A DNA stretch of 64,000 nt from NCBI GenBank assembly GCA_015039465.1, contig MU130643.1:145824-209823 (forward strand), given 5' to 3'. The translations under genes and the position numbers were made by a program. Shown in pieces: positions 33,501 to 44,625 of this stretch. How positions within the stretch are numbered: the stretch's first letter is position 1; each line of letters begins with the position of its first letter. This DNA comes from Phlegmacium glaucopus (taxonomy: Eukaryota > Basidiomycota > Agaricomycetes > Agaricales > Cortinariaceae). Below the pieces are notes generated by a model that saw only the letters and a program-made list of their open reading frames with translations, searched no databases and was not told the origin of the DNA.

Positions 33501-35480
33501 AAATATTGGTCAGTACTACTCAGTAGAGGTTCCAAGTTCCGGAACTTGGATGTTGGGCAGGGGTTTGGGAAGGTTCTTCTGTCGTTGAATATACCAGGAA
33601 TTCTGTGATATTATATGAAACCGTAATACAATACATTGTCAGATCTATTGTAACGAGCCTCGAGGTGGAATTGACCACATCCCATCCACATGCTATTATT
33701 GGGGGGGCCACATCAACTGCCTGCGTTGGACAGCTGAAGACACATGTGCCCCATGATGGTGGACACAGGGGCCGACACCAGATATCAGCTGGACCTGCAG
33801 ACAGCTGAGTCAGGAGGTATGTGCCATGTGGGCAGCGAATATGGAGATCCACTGGTACCATATCCAGGATGGCGCCAGAGGCTGAACTTTCTGGCAGACA
33901 GTATGGTTATTGATTTGTCACACAATGTATTTACAGCGGTACTCTATTTGTCTTCCATCTAGCCACCACCTGTCCACAAAATCGAGGTGTACCCCTTGGA
34001 AGGGTTTTTTATAATTTAAATTCAATTCTAAACTATGACAGGCAAACAATCAATGGACAACAAATGATAACAAACAAACAACAACAATGAGCAAATATCA
34101 ACAATGAATCAGTGTCAACAACAACAAATGATGACAAACAAACAATGTTGACAAACAAACAACACCGATGAGCAAACAACGCCGACAAGCAAATGAATGA
34201 TGACAATGAATGAATGAATGACTTCAACAGCAAGCTAAACAGGTACCTTGCCTGAATCCACGATGATAACATCAACAACAGCTCAATCACTGGACTTGCC
34301 AATATGTTCTTTGGTTGATCATGGAACCAGTGACTCCATATGACTTCCAATTGTCACCAACTGGTGGAGTCAGAAGCTATCTTGATCCGAACTGACATAA
34401 TGTAAGTGCATACACATAACTGTAACAACCTGTGTATTGCGTCTCTGGATTCAAATTCAAAAATTTCAAGTTGACATGGCTTCAAAAGCCATTGTCAGCG
34501 TCGCTTTATTTCAAGTTGAATCAAGATGCCATGGACAATATGTGTACCTTGCAGGTAAGTGATGTTTATCACTACTATTTCCCACTCGAATTAGCTAAGT
34601 ACTGCTTCCATCCGCCATAGTATGCCATCCTCAATAATACATCAATGTTGCAGGTATGCTTTATTACCTTTTTGGTTTTGTTTTATATGCTAATTCTCAT
34701 TTTTTGCAGATAGCGGATATTGGATTCTTGGCATAGAAATATTTGGCGTTCAATTTGCGTCTTTGAGGTCTTTGTTTTTTTCAAGTTTTCCCCTTGGAAT
34801 TCTGGCTTTACAAGGTACAATTTTCATTTTAGACCTTTGATTCAAATTTTCAAATTTGCGATTATCGTGTTTAGTCCAATCTCCATTAATCATTCTGACT
34901 ATCGGACCATCGCTAGACCACAGTGGAAGAGTTGAACCCAGAATCCAATGTGGGCAGCAAGTTGTTCTGTATGTTATTCCCATTATCGTCAAATGGCTGG
35001 GCTGTGGTTGGTTTGGAAAGGAATTGCCATAGCTGGCTCCTTCATGTGGGGAGCCATGGCCCATGGATGGATTGGAGCGAGAGAAGAGTGCCATTGTAAG
35101 GGCTCAAGTGAGATGGGCTTGTGAAACCTATTGGATGATACACCTCAGGTATAGTTGGTTGCAAAGCGATCTGGGGATCGGACTTGTTCATCGAGGAAGT
35201 CAGAAGCGCAGAAAGATGGATGGGGAATTTACCATTTGATGTAGACAAAGGCATATGATTGTTCATTGATAAATTCACTATCCTGGGAGTTATAGACCTT
35301 CTCTCTTCCATGTTGTGCGACAAGGAATCCTGATTCACTATTTTCGGGCGCATCTGGCTTGGTCTGCAAATTTGTGTACTTCCTCAAGTTCCTCAAGTTT
35401 CAACGCAATCCCCACAACCCTCCCACAGACACTGATTGCATTGGACCAGCTTTATTAAAGGGGATCATTGAGAAATAGTG
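33501..35480. other. Repeat-rich region, no gene seen
   Basis: 34030-34220 is an ACAACAAATGATAACAAAC-type low-complexity stretch like that at 19030-19110. The other open frames up to 35480 are short, and I could not link any to a family. Confidence 0.45.
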
Positions 35481-36251
35481 TGGTGATAGGACCCAGGAGA
35501 TGTCTAGGGATGTAAACGCACCATTTTTGCGGTTTCACAACCTTCACAGTGTACTCATGAATGCTCACAGATCATTGCGGATGCTCACATATTGTTGCGG
35601 ATACTTGCAGATCATTGCAGGTCATTGCAGATCATTGCACATCATTGCACATCATTGCACATCATTGCACATCATTGCACATCATTGCACATACTCGCAG
35701 ATCATCGCAGAATACTCACAGATCATCGCAGATACTTGCAGTCATCACCAACATTCACATTATCATCACAGTTACCAGCAGTTCTCACAATCTTTAAACA
35801 CACTTCCAACAAAGGTCACTCAGGTGACTGTATTACTCATCACCTTTATTTTTATCTTGTCTCCTTTATTTGGCTCTTATCTCCTATGTTTCATTAGTAT
35901 CATTACCAATTTACCGGATCCATGTGACTCCGCTTTAACCCACATTTTACATTCCTGTTTCACCTTTCCGCACTTAGCTATTGCTAGTTACTATATTATT
36001 AGCAGTAGCAAGTAGGGTAACAAAGGGAGGAGAATGGATGAAATTACCACAGTTTTGATCCCACCTTTGGAATGTCGTACTAAGCTACTCTTGCACTCCT
36101 TCAAAATCATCCTGCAAACTTCGCTTTTTCTGCGCATTATCTCGCACTTTAAAGTGAACCTTCGCACCTCATAAAACCTCACTATCACCTACCAAAGAGA
36201 ACTACATCAACCCCATGAACTATGTACTACTTGCAGTCTGTCCCCACTGCA
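35481..36251 (+). mobile_element. MITE, copy 2 (about 0.77 kb)
   Basis: Reverse complement of 16917-17629. It begins GGTGATAGGACCCAGG and ends near CTGTCCCCACTGC. The conserved core includes a GGATCCATGTGACTCCGC stretch and CTCGCACTTTAAAG. It contains a more regular version of the 10-bp minisatellite. Confidence 0.6.
35570..35735. repeat. 10-bp minisatellite (CATCATTGCA)n
   Basis: At least eight tandem decamers of GATCATTGCA and CATCATTGCA run from about 35610 to 35690, with degenerate units on both sides. Confidence 0.9.
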
Positions 36252-36564
36252 GGTACATCAGCAGGTGTGGGAACCAAGATGAGAATGGATGAATGGCAGT
36301 GAATGGGTGAATGGCAATGGGTGAATGATGATGATGATGAACGAACAGCAACTGGAGATACAGCAATTATTTTTATTTTTATTTCTAATGTACTAAAGCT
36401 ATGACAGATGAACAATGAACGACGACAACCACCCTTTGGACCCAGTCACCACCCATTTAGACAACCAACCACCACCAACCGTCTGTTTGGACCCACCTTT
36501 TATTTTATTCAATAGTAACAATTGTAATAATGTCATAATGAATTATATGGGGTTTTTTTTCATT

Positions 36565-37013
36565 GGTTCAACAGTTTGAACCAGTTCTGGTTCAGTTCAG
36601 CCAGGAACCTTTTGGTTCAGTTCTCGGTTCTCCAAAAAGGGTTGAAGAACTGTTAGGGGACATATAACCCATGAACCAAGTGGAATTATAAGGTGCTTAT
36701 CAAAGATAAGCACCTTACACCTATATACTACAAAGTGTGGGAGCTCATATGACTACATACAGCTAGTACATAATAGAAGGTAGGGTGAGGTAGATACCAA
36801 GAATAGATACTGACATCAGTACAATGTCATCGGCAAAGGGTCAACTACTACAACAATAGAAGGGAGTCCATAAAGGGTAGGAAGGGGAACATGGTATGTA
36901 ACACTATCGTAGAGGTAGAAGTGACAGCAAACAATACTAAGTGTACCTAGGGTCAGATACAATAAGTATCCCCTAACAAGAACTAAACTGAACTGAACTT
37001 TGGCATCACTAGT
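36565..37013 (-). repeat. Dispersed GTTCAG/GAACCA repeat, copy 4, split by a solo LTR
   Basis: The left part 36565-36650 and right part 36979-37013 (ending GAACTTTGGCATCAC) form one copy once the LTR at 36651-36978 is removed. Confidence 0.65.
36651..36978 (+). mobile_element. Solo LTR (328 bp) with 5-bp target duplication
   Basis: Starts TGTTAGGGGA and ends TCCCCTAACA, so it has TG...CA ends with a 10-bp perfect inverted terminus. It is flanked by AGAAC on both sides (36646-36650, 36979-36983). It shares the 12-bp-arm hairpin (36690-36716) with the LTR at 16609. No internal retroelement region remains. Confidence 0.88.
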
Positions 37014-37703
37014 TTTTGGATAATCTCGTGTATCATCAATTTTCCTTTGGAGCTGAGCCATGAAAATGGAGCAGAGATTGAGGTATTCATGAGGATTGGA
37101 CTTGAAATACATTATCATTGATCTCAGAATCAGCTCACATGTTTAGTACATGTGATCTAGAATCGTAAAAGCCAATCAGAATTCTGGCTCCTTTAACACT
37201 GAAGGAACCCACCCTCCCAACAGTTGTTGAATTGAACTAGACTAACATGGGTCACTAATTGTGACAAATCCTGTAGTGCATAAATCTCATAATGCATAGC
37301 CACCACCATTATGTGTTATGAGATAATCTACTGTAGCAGTGATGAATAGGTAGCTGATGTAACATTTGTGTCACACAGAGGAATCAAAGATGGTTTAAAA
37401 TGATATAAGATTCTCTGAAGAACATATACCCACTTCTCCATCCTCTTTTATACTAAAAAATCACTGTGAATATCACATGTAAATAGCATGTGATAATGAA
37501 AGGAAGTCTACAAATCTTATCATAAATGAAGGGGTAGAAAAAATGTGATCAAACATTCTAAGAACAGGTGAATGATTCATAGATAAGTAAAGGTGAAGAC
37601 AAAGATAAGATAAAATAGAATGAAGACTCGAGAATGATGTGACGAAGACTCGGGTCGTTACATGTTGGGTCCTCCTGTCTTGTGGGCAAAGATTTGTAGA
37701 AAT
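37014..37703. other. AT-rich intergenic region, no gene seen
   Basis: Between the repeat and the 3' end of the MFS gene. A GACTCGAGAATGATGTGACGAAGACTCG-like short duplication lies near 37625-37652. Nothing else was recognised. Confidence 0.4.
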
Positions 37704-39890
37704 TCAAAGGGTATAGACAAAATCAGGATGTCGATCTCCTAATTCCAGCCAAGCGCTCAACCCTCCGTCACCTTCCTTGTCAGCTTCAACATACTTCTCG
37801 AGCAGCTTCTCACGTACGCCAGGACGTTTCTTGACTTTGTTCCTCCATGACAAGTACGCCATATTAATAAAAGCGCCCAGGACTACAAGGATAGAACTTC
37901 ACAGAGAGGATTAATAAAAGTATAAGAGAGAAATAAAAATAGTACGAGACGGAGAAAATCAGAGAAACTGAGCTGGACACTTACAAAATGAGATTCCTAG
38001 TTGTAGTCTTCCTGAATCTCGGTCCTTCCTTGGTTGGGAAGCTCCAGGTACTTAAGATGCCACCCTGACAAACAGGAAATGAGACAGGGAAAATAATATA
38101 TTCAAGGGGCGAAACATACTGAGTTAGTTGCAATGAAGCCTAACGCCACGCTTGTTGCGCGCCGGTAGTATGGTTCGGAATTATTAGCCATCCAAGCAGA
38201 AAGGACCGGGGCTGTTGCATATACCCCTGGAACCATGAGATATAGCGCGCCGTATGACACGAATTTGTTTTCGGCGCCTAATTAACACGTAGCGTCAGGA
38301 AAGGGATATATGAGCCAAGCACAGAACACCTTACTTAGATAAAGAGCGAAACCGGCAACGGCGAGCAGGGAGATAAGGGCCGTTGTAATACCTCTTGATC
38401 CGTAGCGATCCGAGAGGAACGCAGAAATTAGAGTAACTAGGGAGAACAGGTGGTAAATACTAAGCCTCGAGACATATCGCGCTGTGTAAAACCACTCACC
38501 AAAGAACCCGACCGCAAAGGGGCCAACACTCAGTAGTTGAGTTTTATTAGGACTGAATCCTAGCTGGCTCACGATGGATGGGAGGAAAAGGGCGAGGCCA
38601 TAAATCGTCGTTCCAACCATGAAGAACATGATGAAGACCATGATGACGTGAGGGGAATTGAGGGATCGCAGGACTTCTTTGAAACTGAATTTATCACCCG
38701 GTCTAATGGATGGCCTATCCATTTCCAAGCGCCTCATGATGATGCTGATGGTAGTAGAGTTCTAACGTGCGGGAAGTGGATATATGAAATAGCAAGGCTC
38801 ACTCTTTCTGATCCTCAGTTAAAAACTTGGAATCGCGTGGTGTCGAAGGCACAAGGAAGAAACCAAGGATGCCCATGAGAAACGAAAACAGTCCTTCCTA
38901 TAGAAAAGATTGGGGATTGCAAAAAAATATAAAACATTCCAAATATACCAGGATGAAGATCCAGGCCCATCCAGGTCTTCCACCGATGCCTTTCATATTC
39001 ACGATTGCAGCAGCAAGTAACCCAGAAAAGGCGCCAGAGAGCTGGGGTGAACTTCAGCGTCAAAAATGTCTGACTCGCAACTTTATAACGCACCGAAGAT
39101 GCTGAGAAAAATAAGGCGATTCTAGGTGATTAATGTAAGGACGGCCAACATCAGAACAACAATCATCAGACGCGTACCTGAGGGACAGTTCCTTTCGTGT
39201 ATAAAAACCAGAGAGATAGAGGACGATTCCTGGGAACATCGGACCTTCTACCAGGCCAAGAAATGCTCTCACAGTGACTAAACCCCCGTACGACGTCACG
39301 AGCCCTAGAGCAAGGGGGATGTTGACGTGAGATCACAGGACATAACTCCTCGGACTACTGACCTTGCAATGCGACCATGATACCCCAGATAGTAAGGAAC
39401 GACGACATGAGCAACCTTGGGCCGATCTTTCTGAGAAGGAGGTTGGAAGGGAGCTCTGCAACGATATACGTCCTAGAGCATTGTTGAGATTTTTGCAGGA
39501 CAATTTAGGGGACGACATACACGTAAAGGACAGTAACACAGATCTCATATTGTCTATCAGTCAAATGGAGGTCCTTTTGGAGGCCAGCAACACGAGCATT
39601 TCCTGTAATTCAACAACTTTAGTTTGTTCACGCCTCATAGCAACCGAGTATTGTTCACCAATGTTGGCTCGATCCTGAAGGATAATTAGAAATAGAGATT
39701 ATATTATTAGTCAAAAAGAACCAACCAAAAACGAAAGGAAATAAAACATAGTCATCACGGGTAAGATGGTGTAGTCAAGCGTTCGAACGGCTTGCCGCTC
39801 GAGCTGTAATTCATGTTCTAAGGATGAATTTGTAGTCTTCAGAGGCGATTCTGGCGTCGAAGATGTTTGTGACGAAGTATATTTGGCCAT
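37704..39890 (-). CDS. MFS transporter, anion:cation symporter (Dal5/Tna1-like) family (497 aa)
   Basis: Thirteen exons close in phase from ATG at 39888-39890 to TGA at 37704: 39726-39890, 39659-39674 (16 nt), 39521-39602, 39363-39472, 39178-39304, 39094-39121 (28 nt), 38949-39041, 38803-38897, 38500-38744, 38335-38436, 38120-38277, 37985-38064, 37704-37896. Family signs are the L-D-R-A-N-I-G segment after the first membrane span, G-x-V-E-G-P-M-F-P-G before the fifth, P-G-W-A-W-I-F-I-L-E-G, and the D-R-Y-G-S-R loop after the eighth. Predicted plasma-membrane protein with 12 spans. Such carriers take up allantoate, nicotinate, pantothenate or similar organic anions with protons; the substrate cannot be read from the sequence. 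A decayed copy faces it head to head. Confidence 0.88.
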
Positions 39891-40689
39891 TGACCAAAGA
39901 ATTTATAGTCGATCTTGGAATGGGGAAGGAAGAACAACGGCTAGGAGTTGCCCCACACAGTAATTCCATCCCTCTTAAATATCAGTTGACGTTGACAGTG
40001 CGCGACCCTTACCCCGTGCCTCACAGCGTTACTGCTGGAGTCAGAGAAGGTGCGCATGGATCGAAGCTGATTTGGGCTATGAATATCAAGATGTGCGTAC
40101 GACAGCAGTCTTTGGGTCGCAAAAAAATAAAATAGCTGTCACGACAGTCACATAGTATTGAATATTATGCCTTTATTCGTCACGTTGTTACATTGTTACA
40201 AGTAAACGGTTGTCTTGCAACTAACTCGAACTAAGCTTCACTAGACAACTTGAAGGCACTATTCTATCAGACTACAAACGGCTCTGATAAAACCATTTAC
40301 TTCTCTGTTCTGTGAATGAAAGGCTCGTATCACCGGAAAACGATACGATCAACCCTCGCGACATCGGCTGCCACCTCATTAAAAAGGCGTCGCACGCAAC
40401 GGACCTGAAGCAATGTCCTCCGGGTGTGCGAAATCGAATGTATTCCACCCGACGATACCAATACCAGCTAAATGGAAAAATAGTTTTCTAGCGGAAAGCC
40501 CAGACCTGAATTTCCTATTAACCAAACATACCTCCCCGATAAGTGAGAAAGATACATTGAACTCTACCTTCAAATGAGTGCACTGTCAAACGTTACGTTA
40601 CTTATAACAGTTACCTAGTATATTTTCAATCAATAATCTTCGAATCAAGGCCCACCAGTCGTTCTTCATCCCTTCTCATTCCATGATCG
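39891..40689. other. Intergenic region between MFS gene and its pseudogene
   Basis: An 800-bp divergent gap. No convincing TATA on either strand and no other gene recognised. The open frame at 39863-40135 starts inside the MFS 5' end on the opposite strand. Confidence 0.4.
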
Positions 40690-42220
40690 ATGGTTGAACT
40701 CGCTTCATCACAAACAATTTCGACCCCAGAATCGCCTCGGAAGATCATAATTCCATCCTCAGAACATGAATTACAGCTCGAGCGACAAGCTGTTCGAATG
40801 CTTGACTACACCACTCTACCCGTGATGGCCATGTTTCATCTCCTCTCGCATTTGGTATGGTTCTCTTTTAATCCCCTGCGTGATTACCTTGTCTGATTTA
40901 CCCTTCAGGATCGAAAGAAATGCGTTTACTTCGGGGTACATATGAATTAATGGCTGCAATCGAGAGCATGAATGGCATTGGTGGAAGACCAGGATGGGCC
41001 TGGATCTTTATCCTGGTATGTTTGGAATGTTTTGTAATTTCTTGCAATTTTCAATCTTTCCTATAGGAAGGATTGTTTTCTATTATGATGAGCCTTATTG
41101 GTTACATCGCCGTGCCTTCGACACCACACGATTCCAAGTTTCTAACTGAGGACCAAAAAGAGTGGCCCCCTCTGGTCTATATATCACTTCCTTGCACATT
41201 AAAACTACTATCAATAGTATTATCATGAGACGTTAGAAATGGATCGACCTTCTATGAAACCTGTTCATACGTTCAGTCTCAAAGAAGTCTTTCGATCCCT
41301 CACTTCCCCTCACGTTATTTTGCCTCTCACCCAGTTCTTCTTGGCTGGAGCAATGGTTTTCGGCCTCGCCTTGTCCCATCCATTGTTTACCGGCTGGGAT
41401 TCAGTCCTAATCAAACTCAACTACTCACTGTTGGCCCATTTGCAACTGGGTTTTTTGGTCAGCGCTTTTCAAATGCTGATATGTCTCGAGGCTTATTTCA
41501 CTGCTCGTTCCTCTAGTCACTATAATTTCTGCATTCTTGTCGGACCGATACAAGACAAGAGGTATTGCGGCAGTCCTTACCACCATACTCGCTGCTGCCG
41601 GTTACGCTCTTGATCTAAGTAAGGCGTTCTGTGCTTGATTTAGATATTCCTTTCCTGACGCCATGTGTTAATTAGGTGCCGAACACAGATACGCGTCATA
41701 CGGTGCGCTGTACTTGATGGTTCCAGGTGTATACGCACCAACCCCAGTCTTTGCTGCTTGGATGGCCTATAATTCGGAACTACATTACCAGCGTGCGACG
41801 AGCGTCGCGTTAGGCTTTATGGCGGCTAACTCACTGTGTTCCTCCGCTACCTATATTATTTTTCCCTTTATTCATTTTCTATATTTCAGGGCGGCATTTT
41901 GAGTACATGGATTTACCCCTCCAATCAGGGACCAAAGCTTACGAAAACAACAATTATGAATCTTGTTTTGTAAATTTCCACTCAGTTTCCCTCTATCCTT
42001 TTTGCTAATGTACTTTGGGTTAGCTCCATCCTTTTAATCGTGTGCTGTCTCCTCAATATGGCGTACTCGTCATGGAAACAAAGTCAAGCAACATCCTGAA
42101 GTGCGTGGGATGCCCCTCGGGAAGTATTCGGTAGGTGACAAAGAATGCGACGATGGATCGTTGAATGCTTGGATGGATTTAGGAGATCGATATCCTGATT
42201 TGCATATACCCTTTGGGTTT
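40690..42220 (+). pseudogene. Decayed inverted copy of the MFS transporter
   Basis: Starts with an ATG and a first exon matching 39726-39890. After the first intron, GATCG is followed by a large deletion of spans 2-5. The G-G-R-P-G-W-A-W-I-F-I-L exon, the E-G-L-F exon and the D-R-P-S-M-K-P exon remain, with frameshifts in the later exons. The last exon near 42110-42214 lacks the normal stop. A non-functional duplicate. Confidence 0.85.
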
Positions 42221-43282
42221 TCCACGAAGACGAAGACCTGGCCAACAAGAGAAGTTCACTGCGAGCACTCACAAAATGAAATGAAATTGTATGGTTGGCT
42301 GACCCAGGAAAATTATTCATTGAAAAAATTAGTCTACGATTCTATAACCTAAGTTAGACCTGAAATTTTTAACCCAGGCACCAATCGTAGCCGTATAATT
42401 CTTGCCAACCTTCCATGAGGCCTTAATCTAAGCCTAGTTATACCAAGATTGTCCATGTGTAATTGGTCAACCTGGTCAAGTCCGGTCACACAATGATGGC
42501 GGCCAAGTGCAAGCCCCTGAAAGTCAGTCAGTGCCTCTAGCTAGCCACGCTGTGGCAACACTAACTAAACCTCGACACCAGTTCGCCTTGACAAAAACTC
42601 ATCCCTTGGCAAACCTGAATACCTCTATGCAGTGTGGTATCTAAGCTGATCTCCTTAAGAAAAACCTTGTGATATATTTGGGCTGTACGTGAATAGGAGG
42701 CTCAGATGCCCCAGTTGAGTGACTTCGGACGACGCCTCCTTATTGTAAGGTAGGCCGCATGTGCCGCAACACGCCGTTACACCAAAAGGTCGAATATCTG
42801 AAAGATTACTCTTTCAGCTACCGGCACATATAGCTGTATGGCAACCAGCCTTACACTTATCGGCTGCAATATTGTAAATAGGCACCAACTTATTCTCTCT
42901 GCGATCATATCTGTAACTAACCATCAAGACGTATCATATCATGATATCCAGGACTTTTTACAGCCATCCGTCATATTCTAAACCCGGCAATCTCATTATG
43001 CCTGTGCTGCTGATATCTCGAGGGACTTGAGATTAACTGTCTTACAACTGTCTTACATGCGAGGCTAACTTGATAATATAACTCGCAATACTCGGACTGT
43101 GACTGATGATGCCACACAGTGGAAATTTACTCTCTGCATGTCATCCCGAAGCCGTCCAATGTTCCTGAACTTCAGCGCAGCAAATTGACAGTCTTCAAAC
43201 TAGTATATACGCAAATCAATCCTGCCTCTTAAAATAATTTAATCAGAGAATTGGTTTATATCATCAGGTTGCTTCAAACGTC

Positions 43283-43610
43283 ATGAAAATTTCATTCTTC
43301 GCGATCTCTGTTCCGGTTTACAGCGCACATGCTTTAATTATCACTTTAACTGCGGATCAAAGTGATCCAACGATAATAATCAACTGCTCATAACTAATTA
43401 CATACTTACAAAATCTAGAAAGCTCCGATACAATTTAATTTTGTAGGTGGTGGTCCCAACGTCCTCTCCTTGAGTAACGTCCAAATTTAATGCCATTCGT
43501 ATTTGATTTTGTTAGGCATCTATAACCTCTTCTCCGTTTATCGTGACTCGGAGAACCAGTGTTGCATATCCGTATAACAATAGATTTACGCTGACACATT
43601 TTGCGTTACG
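43283..43610 (+). pseudogene. Relic of a small secreted cysteine-rich gene
   Basis: ATG at 43283 opens a signal-peptide-like start (M-K-I-S-F-F-A-I-S-V). A 14-nt exon trace GTGGTGGTCCCAAC lies at 43447-43460 with AG before and GT after. The core exon with C-C-G is missing. The corresponding relic in the 6.6-kb block is worse preserved. Confidence 0.4.
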
Positions 43611-43776
43611 ATCGATTACTACGACAGATGATGTATATCGGGTGGATATGCATCTCGAGCGATGAGCAAGGATCTGCGTATTTGATCTGACAAAATAAGG
43701 CTGGGTGGTTCATATATAAGCATGGTCATTGCATGGTCAGGACAAAATACACCGATATCACAACGCTCTGAGCACC

Positions 43777-44226
43777 ATGAAACTCCTGTTTTTAACTCTT
43801 ACTACCTCACTTGCGTTCTATGGAGTGCATGCCTTAATTGCAAGCCCTTCAACCAGGAGCTCGCAGTGTTCAATCAGTTCGTATCACATTTGCATTGTAA
43901 AATTTCATAGAGTTTATAACCGTACACCTGTAGACCCAGGGCCTGGCGTGAGTAATCCATGCAAATCTGCGACGACTGATATTCATAATTAATACGAAAT
44001 TATAAATTTATGCAGCAATTAGAATGTAAGTCGATCCTTCTTAAGCCTGGGAACCCATGTTGATGTGCTGGTGATTAGGTCCGCCGGGTTATCAATGCTG
44101 TGGCCCCTTTACTTCTACAGGGGGAACGTAAGTTTACAGCCTTCATTCCGTAATGATGGTATTGAACGGCAGATATTGTACCGTTCTAGATGCTTCCCTG
44201 GAGGGGTAAGACCATGCCCCTTGTAG
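43777..44226 (+). CDS. Small secreted cysteine-rich protein (69 aa)
   Basis: Exons 43777-43876 (100), 43934-43947 (14), 44016-44025 (10), 44079-44127 (49), 44190-44226 (37): the same lengths and phases as the gene at 7231. Signal peptide, then N-P-G-P-G, C-P-P-G-Y-Q-C-C-G-P, G-G-T-C-F-P-G-G and a terminal P-C-P-L. A TATATAAG lies about 65 nt upstream. Intact and close to its duplicate, which suggests the coding sequence is still under constraint. Function unknown. Confidence 0.82.
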
Positions 44227-44625
44227 TTTTTATCTTTGTCGCCGTTGGATGTGCAGACATAGTAACTGTAACACGTACTTCCTCCTCAAACTCTAAATAC
44301 ATCAAAATGATAATAAAAAGTGTATGTTTCGATTGGAATGAACCGTTTTTATCTTGAACATACACCTCAAGTTGTTGACTGCGTATCAAGTCTACTTCCA
44401 CCCCGGTTCAGAGGAGAGAAAGAAATGCAGTCAGCGATATTAATCATACAAGGCTACAATTTTTAGTTGGAGACCAGCAGCACGAGCGTCGGATCTATTG
44501 GCAAGGGGATTCAGGCAGGGCTTATGTAAACCCCTAATACAAACGCCATCACGTGATATTCGCGTCTTCGTCGGCGTGATCATTTCTCAACCTTGTGCCG
44601 ATTTCTTTCCTCAACATTGACGACG

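Larger units (their letters stand above)
42620..44340 (+). repeat. Segmental duplication, copy C (partner 6100-7760)
   Basis: Collinear with the block at 6.1-7.76 kb, 36.5 kb away, including non-coding sequence on both sides of the SSP gene. Between 42221 and 43282 no gene was seen. Confidence 0.8.

Noticed and set aside
35610..35690. CRISPR-like regular repeats
   Set aside because: Ten-base units with no unique spacers, in a eukaryotic genome; a plain minisatellite.
36651..36978. A complete LTR retrotransposon
   Set aside because: No internal region or second LTR follows; the 5-bp duplication directly flanks a single LTR.
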